A DNA stretch of 54,223 nt, taken from positions 7,210 through 61,432 of the IMG/VR virus record IMGVR_UViG_3300030380_005828. The stretch is one strand, 5' to 3'. Made by a program: the position numbers and the translations under genes. Below, piece by piece: positions 40,526 to 48,322 of this stretch; the stretch's first letter is position 1; every line of letters begins with the position of its first letter. Below the pieces are notes generated by a model that did no database searches, was not told the origin of the DNA, and was given only the letters and a program-made list of their open reading frames with translations. This DNA comes from a virus.

Positions 40526-41119
40526 ATGCCTTCACGTCAACAAATCAACAATATTCCTTTAAGGAAGATTCAAGATTTTAAAAGTAGATTGTCTGGTGGT
40601 GGTGCTAGACCAAACCTCTTTGAGGTAGAGTTAGCATTCCCAGATGCCGTTGCAATCGCAAACGATGTCTTACAGAAATCTAGATTTTTAGTTAAAGCAG
40701 CAGCACTTCCTGCTTCAACAATTGCTCCAGTCGAAATACCCTTCAGAGGTCGTATTTTAAAAGTTGCTGGAGACAGAACATTCGAAACTTGGACTATCAC
40801 AGTCATTAACGATACAGACTTTGTTATCAGATCTGCGATGGAAAAATGGATGAATGTAATTAACAAACTAGAAGATGCCACAGGATTAACAGATCCAGAT
40901 GCATATCATAAAGATGCATTTGTTCACCAGTTAGATCGTGATGGTTCGATTCTACGTTCGTATAAATTCTGGGATATTTTTCCAACCAACATTTCCACAA
41001 TTGACCTAAACTACGAAACAACTGACACAATTGAACAGTTCGATGTAGAAATGCAGGTTCACTGGTGGGAAGCATTTAAGGGAACTAGTTCTCAAGCTGG
41101 TGGTGAAAATATCAGATAA
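40526..41119 (+). CDS. gp19: Tail tube protein gp19
   Basis: This 197-residue inner tail tube protein (T4 gp19, 163 aa) forms hexameric rings around which the sheath assembles. It shows the tube-fold pattern: NLFEVELAFPDAVAIANDV (26-44), FLVKAAALPASTIAPVEIPFRGRILKVAGDRTFETWTITVINDTDF (about 49-94), and the C-terminal RSYKFWDIFPTNISTIDLNYETTDTIEQFDVEMQVHWWEA (about 144-183). It follows gp18 by 21 bases with a GAGGTT ribosome-binding region, the standard sheath-tube pairing. Confidence 0.95.
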   Translation: MPSRQQINNIPLRKIQDFKSRLSGGGARPNLFEVELAFPDAVAIANDVLQKSRFLVKAAALPASTIAPVEIPFRGRILKVAGDRTFETWTITVINDTDFVIRSAMEKWMNVINKLEDATGLTDPDAYHKDAFVHQLDRDGSILRSYKFWDIFPTNISTIDLNYETTDTIEQFDVEMQVHWWEAFKGTSSQAGGENIR

Positions 41120-41122
41120 ATA
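41115..41122 (+). promoter_or_regulatory. Possible late promoter box before gp20
   Basis: GATAAATA, one base off consensus, overlaps the gp19 stop codon and lies 24 bases before the gp20 ATG. Confidence 0.45.
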
Positions 41123-41146
41123 GTAAAATACTAGTACAATTATAAT

Positions 41147-42811
41147 ATGGCACGGCTATTTGGTTTTTCTGTTGAGGATAACGAAAAAAAATCACCGTCG
41201 ATAGTTTCACCCGTTCCTGAGAATAATCAGGACGGGTCAGACTTTTATATACAGAGTGGTTTTTATGGATCATATGTAGATATCGAAGGTGTATATCGAA
41301 ACGAATTCGATTTAATTAAAAGATATAGAGAAATGGCACTTCATCCAGAGGTTGATGGTGCAATTGAAGATATTGTTAATGAAGCAATCGTAAGTGATTT
41401 ATATGATTCACCTGTAGAAATAGAATTATCTAATCTAAACGCAAGTGATAAGTTAAAGAAAATAATACGAGAAGAATTTAAAAATATCAAAGAGATATTA
41501 GACTTTGATCGAAAGGCTCATGAAATATTTCGTAATTGGTATGTGGATGGTAAATTAGTTTATCTTAAAGTTATTGATCAGAAAAGACCACAAGATGGTA
41601 TTCAAGATTTAAGATATATTGATTCACTTAAAATAAAATATATTCGCAAAGAAAAGAAACAAGATCGAAATGATTACGTAAATGTAAATAGCAATCGTGA
41701 TAATCCATCAACTCTCAATCCTCAGATTGATGAGTATTTTATGTACACACCTGCACCAGCATATCCATCAAATCTTGCAACAGGTGGTGGTGGAAGTAAA
41801 GGGATTAAAATTGCAAAAGATGCGATCACATATTGCACATCTGGTTTAATAGATCGAAATCGTGGTAGTGTTTTATCATATTTACATAAGGCAATTAAAG
41901 GATTAAATCAATTAAGAATGATTGAGGATAGTCTTGTAATTTATAGATTATCAAGGGCACCAGAAAGAAGAATATTTTATATTGACGTTGGTAATCTTCC
42001 AAAGATAAAGGCGGAACAATATCTAAAAGAAGTGATGTATCGTTATCGTAATAAGTTAACTTACAATGCACAGACAGGTGAAGTCCGTGATGATCGTAAG
42101 TTTATGTCAATGATGGAAGATTTCTGGTTACCAAGAAGAGAAGGTGGTAGGGGAACTGAAATCACAACTTTACCTGGTGGTCAAAATTTAGGGGAACTTT
42201 CAGATATTGAATACTTCCAGAAAAAATTATATCGTGCATTAGCTGTTCCAGAATCACGTATTGCATCTGATGGTGGATTTAACTTGGGTCGTTCATCTGA
42301 GATATTAAGAGATGAACTTAAGTTTGCAAAGTTTGTTGGACGTTTGAGAAAGAGATTTGCTCAGATGTTTAATGATATGTTAAAGACTCAATTGCTACTT
42401 AAAAATATAATTACACCTGAAGATTGGGAATCTATCAGAGAACATATCCAGTATGATTTCTTGTATGATAATCAGTTCGCAGAACTTAAAGAATCAGAAT
42501 TAATGAATGAAAGACTTGCAACTCTGGCAACAATCGAACCTTATGTAGGTAAGTATTATTCAAATGATTTTGTAAGAAGAAAAGTATTACGTCAGACTGA
42601 TAGTGAGATCATCGAAATTGATGAACAGATCGAACAAGAAATTAAAGATGGTATCATTCCAGATCCAAATGCAGTAGATCCAATTACAGGAGAACCACTC
42701 GAAGGTGGTGGTGAAGATTTAGGTGATGTTCCACAAGAACCAGACCTAGAAAAATCTGCTGCGGTAACTGATGCACAGTTAAGTAAAGATACCAAAACGG
42801 CGGAGATATAA
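41147..42811 (+). CDS. gp20: Portal vertex protein gp20
   Basis: This 554-residue dodecameric portal protein (T4 gp20, 524 aa) initiates prohead assembly and is the DNA gateway. Recognised segments are MALHPEVDGAIEDIVNEAIV (about 63-82), FRNWYVDGKLVYLKVIDQKRP (about 127-147), and SVLSYLHKAIKGLNQLRMIEDSLVIYRLSRAPERRIFYIDVGNLPKIKAEQYL (about 240-292). Another is DDRKFMSMMEDFWLPRREGGRGTEITTLPGGQNLGELSDIEYFQKKLYRALAVPESRI (about 315-372). The C-terminus is acidic and disordered. This gene is the common marker for cyanomyovirus diversity. Confidence 0.96.
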   Translation: MARLFGFSVEDNEKKSPSIVSPVPENNQDGSDFYIQSGFYGSYVDIEGVYRNEFDLIKRYREMALHPEVDGAIEDIVNEAIVSDLYDSPVEIELSNLNASDKLKKIIREEFKNIKEILDFDRKAHEIFRNWYVDGKLVYLKVIDQKRPQDGIQDLRYIDSLKIKYIRKEKKQDRNDYVNVNSNRDNPSTLNPQIDEYFMYTPAPAYPSNLATGGGGSKGIKIAKDAITYCTSGLIDRNRGSVLSYLHKAIKGLNQLRMIEDSLVIYRLSRAPERRIFYIDVGNLPKIKAEQYLKEVMYRYRNKLTYNAQTGEVRDDRKFMSMMEDFWLPRREGGRGTEITTLPGGQNLGELSDIEYFQKKLYRALAVPESRIASDGGFNLGRSSEILRDELKFAKFVGRLRKRFAQMFNDMLKTQLLLKNIITPEDWESIREHIQYDFLYDNQFAELKESELMNERLATLATIEPYVGKYYSNDFVRRKVLRQTDSEIIEIDEQIEQEIKDGIIPDPNAVDPITGEPLEGGGEDLGDVPQEPDLEKSAAVTDAQLSKDTKTAEI

Positions 42812-42814
42812 ATA
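42807..42814 (+). promoter_or_regulatory. Late promoter box before the gp67-like gene
   Basis: An exact TATAAATA overlaps the gp20 stop and lies 23 bases before the ATG at 42838. It would raise expression of the prohead core genes above that of the portal. Confidence 0.7.
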
Positions 42815-42837
42815 CATTATAACGTTATAACTAAAAT

Positions 42838-43029
42838 ATGGACGACATCATCGATTTGATAGCAACAGATTCTGCTGCTTCCGAGGTTACTGACAAACTC
42901 AAAGATATTCTTTTTACAAAATCTGCCGAAAGAATAGAGGGTCAGAGACCGAATGTTTCTGCATCTATGTTTGATGAACCAGAATATGAAGTGGAAGAGG
43001 AACCTGAAACAGAAGAGGAAACAGAGTAA
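42838..43029 (+). CDS. gp67: Prohead core protein, gp67-like (63 aa)
   Basis: This 63-residue protein has a helical N-terminal half (DDIIDLIATDSAASEVTDKLKDILFTKSAERIE) and a strongly acidic C-terminal tail (about 45-63, Glu-rich). This layout is that of T4 gp67, the small internal prohead core protein that is degraded by gp21 during maturation. It has the same position after the portal. Sequence identity to T4 looks low, so the call rests mainly on architecture and synteny. The stop overlaps the next start by one base (TAATGG). Confidence 0.7.
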   Translation: MDDIIDLIATDSAASEVTDKLKDILFTKSAERIEGQRPNVSASMFDEPEYEVEEEPETEEETE

Positions 43030-43298
43030 TGGTAATTAAACCACTTAGTCTTGGTAAAGATCTTAAGACTGCATCTGCTGATTTAGATTCTGCAAGATTA
43101 ATATCAATCATTAATACAAATGCCGTGGCAATAAAAGTAGTTGTTGCAGGAACTGCAACTTCTGAACTTCATATGGCAGGAGGAGAAAGACTTTCTGTCG
43201 AAAAAGATATTGGTGCAAATGTTACAGTAGAATTAGCAGCAGGTGGTGCGGTTAATGCTGCAACGGTATTTGGTTCTCAGATAGCATTCACAAACTAG
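43029..43298 (+). CDS. Small beta-rich hypothetical virion protein (89 aa)
   Basis: This 89-residue protein of alternating strands is rich in Ala, Val and Gly (ISIINTNAVAIKVVVAGTATSELHMAGGERLSVEKDIGANVTVELAAGGAVNAATVFGSQIAFTN). It has no charged tail or membrane segment. It occupies the T4 gp68 position but does not resemble a core protein, which is normally helical and charged. The compact beta composition would fit a capsid decoration or stabilising protein. That is inference. It overlaps the gp67-like stop by one base. Confidence 0.65.
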   Translation: MVIKPLSLGKDLKTASADLDSARLISIINTNAVAIKVVVAGTATSELHMAGGERLSVEKDIGANVTVELAAGGAVNAATVFGSQIAFTN

Positions 43299-43302
43299 AA
43301 CA

Positions 43303-43953
43303 ATGAAACTAATCACAGAAGAAATTTCAACCGTTAAATTTATCACCGAAGGAAAAGGTGCTAAAAAGAAAATGTATATTGAGGGTGTTTTCCTACAAGG
43401 TGACATCAAAAATCGTAATGGTAGAATGTATCCAGTAAATACTCTTGCAAAAGAGGTTGGTAGATACAATGAATCTTTTGTAAAGAAAGGTCGTGCACTC
43501 GGTGAACTTGGACATCCAGACGGACCGACAGTAAACTTAGATCGTGTTTCTCATAAGATTACATCACTTCGTCAGGAAGGAAATAATTTTGTGGGCAAGG
43601 CACAACTTCTTGATACACCAATGGGTAAGATTGCAAAGTCACTTATTGGTGAAGGTGTAACACTCGGAGTCTCGTCTCGTGGTGTTGGATCTTTAAAAGA
43701 AAGTGGAAATGGGTGCAAAGTAGTTGGTGAAGATTTTATGTTAGCAACTGCTGCAGATATTGTTGCTGATCCATCTGCTCCTGATGCATTTGTGTCTGGA
43801 ATTATGGAAGGAAAAGAGTGGGTTTGGGAAGGAGGAATTCTTCGTGAACAACAAGCAACAATCACAAAAAAGAGAATTAACACTCTTGTAGATCAAGGTA
43901 GATTAGAAGAGCATAAACTTAACTTGTTTACTGATTTCTTATCAAATCTATAA
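43303..43953 (+). CDS. gp21: Prohead core protease gp21
   Basis: This 216-residue serine protease matures the prohead (T4 gp21, 212 aa). It cleaves scaffold, core and capsid proteins after Glu. The fold pattern of the herpesvirus-like assemblin/gp21 family is visible: YIEGVFLQGDIKNRNGRMYPVNTL (25-48), the histidine motif LGELGHPDG (His71), and the serine motif LGVSSRGVGS (catalytic serine 124 or 125). It follows the 89-aa gene by four bases and precedes its main substrate, gp22. Confidence 0.93.
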   Translation: MKLITEEISTVKFITEGKGAKKKMYIEGVFLQGDIKNRNGRMYPVNTLAKEVGRYNESFVKKGRALGELGHPDGPTVNLDRVSHKITSLRQEGNNFVGKAQLLDTPMGKIAKSLIGEGVTLGVSSRGVGSLKESGNGCKVVGEDFMLATAADIVADPSAPDAFVSGIMEGKEWVWEGGILREQQATITKKRINTLVDQGRLEEHKLNLFTDFLSNL

Positions 43954-43957
43954 GTTC

Positions 43958-43965
43958 TATAAATA
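43958..43965 (+). promoter_or_regulatory. Late promoter box before gp22
   Basis: TATAAATA, preceded by C, lies 38 bases before the gp22 ATG and just after the gp21 stop. It is an exact late-consensus match and should boost scaffold and capsid synthesis. Confidence 0.75.
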
Positions 43966-44003
43966 ATAACAGACTAATATCCGACGGTAACAATTTACAC
44001 AAC

Positions 44004-45146
44004 ATGGAAAACGTAGTAACCAAAGGAGCTAAACCTGCAGAACCAATGCAGAAGCTTACCACAGGTGGAACACCACCAACAGTAGAAGACCTAGGAGGTC
44101 CTACACCAGAAAATTACAAACCAGATGACGACTCAGCAAAACTCAAAGATGCTGGTGCGATCCTCAAGCAAGTTAAAGACATCGTAAACAAAGGTGCTAA
44201 ACCTGCAGAGCCTATGAAATCATCAGGCATGAAAGAGGAAGAAGAGGTCGAAGGTGAAGTAGTTGCTGAAGATGAGCAATCTACTGAAGATGTTGTTTCT
44301 GAAGAAGAAACTACAACCGATGAAGTGGTATCAGAAGAAGAAACCACAGAAGAGGAAGTTGTTGCTGAAGAGGAGCAGACAGAGGAAGAGGTTGTTACCG
44401 AAACCATAGTCAATGTAGACGAAGATATCGAGGCACTCTTAGAAGGAGAAGAACTATCTGAAGAGTTCCAAGAGAAAGCAAAAACAATCTTCGAAGCTGC
44501 TATTAGATCTAAAATCGCAGAAGTTAAATCAGAACTTCAAGAGCAATACGAAGCAACTATTGTAGAAGAAGTTGCTACAGTAAAAGCAGAATTAACAGAA
44601 AGACTCGACGCATACCTTGAGTATGTTGCCGATGAATGGATGTCCGAAAATCAACTTGCAGTTGAAGCAGGACTAAAAACTGAAATGACAGAATCATTCC
44701 TTGAAGGAATGAAGACACTTTTTGAAGAACATTATGTAACTATTCCTGAAGAAAAATACAATGTACTCGATAGTATGGTAGATAAACTTGATGAAATGGA
44801 AGGAAAACTCAACGAGCAAATCAATAAAAACATCGCTCTTACAAAGAGATTATCAGAATCTACTTCTGATGTAATCTTTGCAGATGTCACTGAAGGTCTT
44901 GCTGTAACACAGAAAGACAAGTTGGCAAAACTTGCAGAGAATGTTGAGTTTGATAGTGAAGACGCATACCGTGAGAAATTAGTAACATTAAGGGAGTCTT
45001 ATTTCCCAACTAATGGAACTACTGTTCAAAGGAACGAAACTGAGACGTTAACTGAAGGTACAGAAACAGGTCATCAAGAACCAGCAGTCACTGGATTGAT
45101 GGAATCTTACCTTAAGACTCTAGGAAGATCAGTTCCTAAAAAATGA
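44004..45146 (+). CDS. gp22: Prohead scaffold protein gp22
   Basis: This 380-residue acidic protein (T4 gp22, 269 aa) forms the core on which the capsid assembles and is then proteolysed. The body (about 140-310) is helical and Glu/Lys-rich (EELSEEFQEKAKTIFEAAIRSKIAEVKSELQEQYEATIVEEVATVKAEL). It continues with DEWMSENQLAVEAGLKTEMTESFLEGMKTLFEEHYVTIPEEKYNVLDSMVDKLDEMEGKLNEQI, which is characteristic of gp22. The N-terminal 135 residues are extra. They contain a duplicated KGAKPAEPM (7-15 and 63-71) and Glu/Thr-rich tandem units around EEVVSEEETT (about 93-132). These look like flexible, protease-accessible segments. Confidence 0.92.
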   Translation: MENVVTKGAKPAEPMQKLTTGGTPPTVEDLGGPTPENYKPDDDSAKLKDAGAILKQVKDIVNKGAKPAEPMKSSGMKEEEEVEGEVVAEDEQSTEDVVSEEETTTDEVVSEEETTEEEVVAEEEQTEEEVVTETIVNVDEDIEALLEGEELSEEFQEKAKTIFEAAIRSKIAEVKSELQEQYEATIVEEVATVKAELTERLDAYLEYVADEWMSENQLAVEAGLKTEMTESFLEGMKTLFEEHYVTIPEEKYNVLDSMVDKLDEMEGKLNEQINKNIALTKRLSESTSDVIFADVTEGLAVTQKDKLAKLAENVEFDSEDAYREKLVTLRESYFPTNGTTVQRNETETLTEGTETGHQEPAVTGLMESYLKTLGRSVPKK

Positions 45147-45155
45147 TTTTTATAT

Positions 45156-45163
45156 CATAAATT
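45156..45163 (+). promoter_or_regulatory. Weak late-like box before gp23
   Basis: CATAAATT, two bases off the late consensus, lies 32 bases before the gp23 ATG. An AAAGAGG ribosome-binding site follows. Because gp23 must be the most abundant product, an internal promoter is expected, but this match is weak. Confidence 0.35.
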
Positions 45164-45194
45164 CAAACTAAACTTTTAAAGAGGTAAATTTCAA

Positions 45195-46649
45195 ATGAGA
45201 GCTCCAATTAATCACGAGCATCTTCAGGAGAAGTGGGCACCATTACTTGATTACGATGGACTAGATCCAATCAAGGATAATCACAAGAGAATGGTTACCG
45301 CACAACTTTTGGAGAACCAAGAGACAGCAATTAGAGAAGAAAGAGAATTTCTTTCCGAAGCATCACCAACACAAAATACAGGTTCAAGTGGTACAACAGC
45401 AGGTTTCTCTGCTGGAGCAGACTCACCTGTAGCAGGTTTCGACCCTGTTCTCATCAGTTTAATCCGTCGTTCAATGCCTAACTTGGTCGCATATGACCTA
45501 GCAGGTGTTCAACCAATGACTGGTCCTACTGGATTGATCTTTGCAATGAGATCTAAGTTCACTCAAATGGACGGAACAGAGGCACTATTTAACGAAGCAG
45601 ACACAGCATTCTCTGGTAGAGGTGCAACTGGCACAGATATCGGTTCAGGATATGCTACTGGTTCTGACGGTTCAACTGTTGGTTTTGGTACAACTACACA
45701 AAAACCAGCATTATCAGGTGGAGTATCAGTTGGAAACCCTGGATTACTCAACCCAACATCAGGATCTCCTGCTAACCAACTTGCTTATAACGTTGGTCAG
45801 GGTATGGATACCGAGAAGTCTGAAGCACTCGGAACAAGTGGATCTCCAGCCTTCAACGAAATGGCATTCTCAATCGAGAAGGTCACCGTTACTGCGAAAT
45901 CCAGAGCACTAAAGGCAGAGTACAGTTTAGAACTTGCTCAAGACCTTAAGGCAATTCACGGTCTAAACGCAGAAGCAGAATTAGCAAACATTCTCTCAAC
46001 AGAGATTCTTGCTGAGATCAACAGAGAAGTTATTAGAACTATCTACAAAACTGCAGAAGCAGGTGCTGCTACTAACGTTGCTTCAGCGGGTACATTCGAT
46101 CTTGATACCGACTCAAATGGTAGGTGGTCAGTTGAGAAGTTCAAGGGACTTATCTTCCAGATCGAAAGAGACGCAAACCGAATCGCACAGAGAACTCGTA
46201 GAGGAAAGGGTAACATGATCCTTTGTTCTGCTGACGTTGCTTCTGCACTTACAATGGCAGGTGTATTGGATTACACTCCAGCACTTAATGCTAATCTTAA
46301 CGTTGATGACACAGGCAACACATTTGCTGGTGTTCTTCAAGGTAAGTACAGAGTATACATCGACCCATTCTCTGCTAACTCACCAGCAGCTCCAGGTAAT
46401 CAGTACTATGTTGTAGGATACAAAGGTACTTCACCATATGACGCAGGATTATTCTACTGCCCATATGTACCACTACAGATGGTACGTGCTGTCGGAGAAA
46501 ACAGCTTCCAGCCAAAAATCGGCTTTAAGACTCGTTACGGTATCGTTGCAAACCCATTTGCAGAAGGTACTAACGAAACTAATACTGGTAGACTTAAAGC
46601 TAACTCCAACAGATACTATCAGAGAGTTACTGTTGCAAACCTTATGTAA
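45195..46649 (+). CDS. gp23: Major capsid protein gp23
   Basis: This 484-residue HK97-fold capsid subunit (T4 gp23, 521 aa) is recognised by FDPVLISLIRRSMPNLVAYDLAGVQPMTGPTGLIFAMRSKF (about 82-122), FNEMAFSIEKVTVTAKSRALKAEYSLELAQDLKAIHGLNAEAELANILSTEILAEINREVIRTIY (about 219-284), and a C-terminal YYQRVTVANLM. A likely maturation site is LSE followed by Ala at residues 53-56, matching the gp21 rule of cleavage after Glu in an L/I-x-E context. This would remove a 55-residue N-terminal region. A terminator follows directly. Confidence 0.96.
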   Translation: MRAPINHEHLQEKWAPLLDYDGLDPIKDNHKRMVTAQLLENQETAIREEREFLSEASPTQNTGSSGTTAGFSAGADSPVAGFDPVLISLIRRSMPNLVAYDLAGVQPMTGPTGLIFAMRSKFTQMDGTEALFNEADTAFSGRGATGTDIGSGYATGSDGSTVGFGTTTQKPALSGGVSVGNPGLLNPTSGSPANQLAYNVGQGMDTEKSEALGTSGSPAFNEMAFSIEKVTVTAKSRALKAEYSLELAQDLKAIHGLNAEAELANILSTEILAEINREVIRTIYKTAEAGAATNVASAGTFDLDTDSNGRWSVEKFKGLIFQIERDANRIAQRTRRGKGNMILCSADVASALTMAGVLDYTPALNANLNVDDTGNTFAGVLQGKYRVYIDPFSANSPAAPGNQYYVVGYKGTSPYDAGLFYCPYVPLQMVRAVGENSFQPKIGFKTRYGIVANPFAEGTNETNTGRLKANSNRYYQRVTVANLM

Positions 46650-46667
46650 TATTCATTACATATTTCC

Positions 46668-46695
46668 AAAAGACTCCTTCGGGGGTCTTTTTTTT
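46668..46695 (+). terminator. Strong rho-independent terminator after gp23
   Basis: AAAAGACTCC pairs with GGGGTCTTTT around a TTCG tetraloop, with one T-G wobble. A run of eight T follows. It starts 19 bases after the gp23 stop and is immediately followed by a late box. It is the clearest terminator in the window. Confidence 0.92.
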
Positions 46696-46698
46696 GTG

Positions 46699-46706
46699 TA
46701 TAAATA
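46699..46706 (+). promoter_or_regulatory. Late promoter box after the gp23 terminator
   Basis: An exact TATAAATA begins four bases after the T-run of the terminator. It lies only 6 bases before the ATG at 46712, so the leader would be very short; the next ATG genes (46859) may be its main clients. Confidence 0.65.
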
Positions 46707-46711
46707 CTCAT

Positions 46712-46846
46712 ATGAATGATAAAGAAGCAGTAAAAAAATTATTAAAAAGAGCTAAGAAACATCCATCATTGTATTCGAAACTTGATGTAAAATATGCTAA
46801 AATGATAAAGAAACGTTTAAAGAATAAGAAAAACTCTTCTAAATAA
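46712..46846 (+). CDS. Small basic protein after gp23 (44 aa)
   Basis: This 44-residue, extremely basic protein is MNDKEAVKKLLKRAKKHPSL to KKRLKNKKNSSK, with 17 Lys/Arg. It is probably helical with a KKHPSLYSKLDVKYAKM core. The gene lies between terminator and the next small gene, directly behind a late box. Start distance from that box is short, so initiation is uncertain. A nucleic-acid-binding or internal head protein would fit the charge. No family is recognised. Confidence 0.55.
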   Translation: MNDKEAVKKLLKRAKKHPSLYSKLDVKYAKMIKKRLKNKKNSSK

Positions 46847-46858
46847 TTAAAAACCAAT

Positions 46859-47080
46859 ATGAAAAATTTTAAAGAGTTTATGGAAGATGTTGATTCATCT
46901 GATGATGAAGAATCAGTGGCATCAGATAAAGCATCTGTAGCTAAAAAGAAATTTGCTGCATCAAAAAATAAAAGTACATCAAGGTCAAGTGGTGGTTCTA
47001 ATGTTATAGACAAAGGTGGTGCGAATATGCCAAGCACTAAATATAGACCAAGAAATCAAGTAAATACTGATACGGATTAA
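46859..47080 (+). CDS. Small disordered acidic-to-basic protein (73 aa)
   Basis: This 73-residue protein opens with MKNFKEFMEDVDSSDDEESV, an acidic patch. It then becomes basic and Ser/Lys-rich (KKKFAASKNKSTSRSSGGSNV) and ends with YRPRNQVNTDTD. The MKNFKEFxED start is a recurring N-terminus in cyanophage virion-associated proteins, as I recall them. Otherwise it is likely disordered. It sits 12 bases after the 44-aa gene and 5 before the next. Confidence 0.55.
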   Translation: MKNFKEFMEDVDSSDDEESVASDKASVAKKKFAASKNKSTSRSSGGSNVIDKGGANMPSTKYRPRNQVNTDTD

Positions 47081-47085
47081 TTATT

Positions 47086-47319
47086 ATGCCATACCATATT
47101 AAAAAGTTAAGTACTTTAGGTTCTTCGGTTCCTACAAATGGTGGTGAATACTATGCAGGAGATAATCGTTGGACAAACATCTATGAAAATAGAAAGATTT
47201 ATACAAATAAAACAGATGCTGATGCAGTAAAAGCAACTACAGTCACAAAAAATTTAGGAAGTGTAACTTACACTTACCAACCTAATTGGTGGAAAAATAG
47301 TACAGTGGTAGAGGAATAA
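47086..47319 (+). CDS. Small hypothetical virion-type protein (77 aa)
   Basis: This 77-residue protein is beta-rich with many Tyr/Trp/Asn (GGEYYAGDNRWTNIYENRKIY, and GSVTYTYQPNWWKNSTVVEE). It has no membrane segment. The stop/start overlap with the next gene (TAATGG) couples it to the tube-family tail protein. It may be an accessory tail or head-completion component. I do not recognise its family. Confidence 0.6.
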   Translation: MPYHIKKLSTLGSSVPTNGGEYYAGDNRWTNIYENRKIYTNKTDADAVKATTVTKNLGSVTYTYQPNWWKNSTVVEE

Positions 47320-47867
47320 TGGCAAGAATATACGAAAATCAAATTGAGAATCGTAATTTTTTATCTCCGATAGGTTTTAAGTTTACATTATCAAAAATAC
47401 CAAAGGCAACTTTCTTTTCAAACTCAAGTCGTATACCTGAGATATCACTTGGCACTGCTCTACAACCAAGTTATCTTAAAGACATTGATGTTCCTGGTGA
47501 TAAGTTACAGTATGGAGAATTTTCTTTACGATTTTTGGTTGATGAAAATTTAGAAAATTATATGTCAGTGCATAATTGGTTAACTGGACTTGGATATCCA
47601 GAAACGACAGAACAATTTAAAAAGGCTACAACCAATGAAGATGGTCAAAGAGATCAAGAATTAATATTTAGTGATGGTAATCTTCATATATTGAATAGTA
47701 ATTTTAATACAACTGCGATTGTAAAATTTTCTGATTTATTTCCTATCAGTCTATCCTCTCTCGAATTTGAAGCAACAGATACGGATATCAACTATTTTAC
47801 AGCAGATGCAATTTTTCGATATACAGTGTATAATATAGTTAAACCAGACGGAAGAACTCCTTTATGA
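47319..47867 (+). CDS. Tail tube-family protein (gp3 position; gp54/gp19-like fold)
   Basis: This 182-residue protein lies where cyanophages carry the tail-completion gene gp3. Its sequence has the tail-tube pattern seen in gp19, gp48 and gp54. It includes FFSNSSRIPEISLGTALQPSYLKDIDVPGDKLQYGEFSLRFLVDENLENYMSVHNWLTGLGYPE (about 31-95), then IVKFSDLFPISLSSLEFEATDTDINYFTADAIFRYTVYNI (about 135-175). The motif order, FPISLSSLEF followed by a strand with F-x-Y, mirrors the gp54 baseplate-tube initiator as I recall it. Either a tail-tube terminator (gp3) or an initiator is possible. Synteny favours gp3. It overlaps UvsY by four bases (ATGA). Confidence 0.65.
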   Translation: MARIYENQIENRNFLSPIGFKFTLSKIPKATFFSNSSRIPEISLGTALQPSYLKDIDVPGDKLQYGEFSLRFLVDENLENYMSVHNWLTGLGYPETTEQFKKATTNEDGQRDQELIFSDGNLHILNSNFNTTAIVKFSDLFPISLSSLEFEATDTDINYFTADAIFRYTVYNIVKPDGRTPL

Positions 47868-48295
47868 ATCTTGATGAGATTCAGGAGATGTGGGAGCGTG
47901 ATGCTGTCATTGATCCTGATAACCTACATGATGAGTCACTAAAAATACCACAGTTACACTCAAAGTATTATACAATATATAATACCATCACTTTGATGCG
48001 CGAGAAGGCAAGAGATCAAAAAGCAAAAGTTAAATTGGAAAGATATAATTATTACACAGGAAAGGCAGATCCAAAGGTTTATGAAGAAGAACCATTTCCG
48101 TATAAGGTAAGAGAGAAGGACGCAATACAGAGGCACCTAGATGCCGATGAAAGGATGACAAAGATAGATTTAAAGATAAGATACTATGATACAACACTTA
48201 AGTTTCTGGAAGAGATAATTAGAATCGTATCAAATCGCACATATCAAATTAAAAATGCCATCGAATGGCACCGTTTTCAGTCTGGATTTACCTAA
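47864..48295 (+). CDS. uvsY: Recombination mediator UvsY
   Basis: This 143-residue protein (T4 UvsY, 137 aa) loads the UvsX recombinase onto single-stranded DNA covered by gp32. The pattern LDEIQEMWERDAVIDPDNLHDESLKIPQLHSKYYTIYNT (2-41), then LERYNYYTGKADPKVYEEEPF (about 60-80), and a helical C-terminus LKIRYYDTTLKFLEEIIRIVSNRTYQIKNAIEWHRFQSG (about 104-141), matches the family. The last part mirrors T4 UvsY, where the C-terminal helices form the hexamer. It overlaps the tail gene by four bases and precedes UvsW, as in other cyanophages. Confidence 0.9.
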   Translation: MNLDEIQEMWERDAVIDPDNLHDESLKIPQLHSKYYTIYNTITLMREKARDQKAKVKLERYNYYTGKADPKVYEEEPFPYKVREKDAIQRHLDADERMTKIDLKIRYYDTTLKFLEEIIRIVSNRTYQIKNAIEWHRFQSGFT

Positions 48296-48322
48296 CTAAA
48301 TATAATCAAATGACCATATTTA

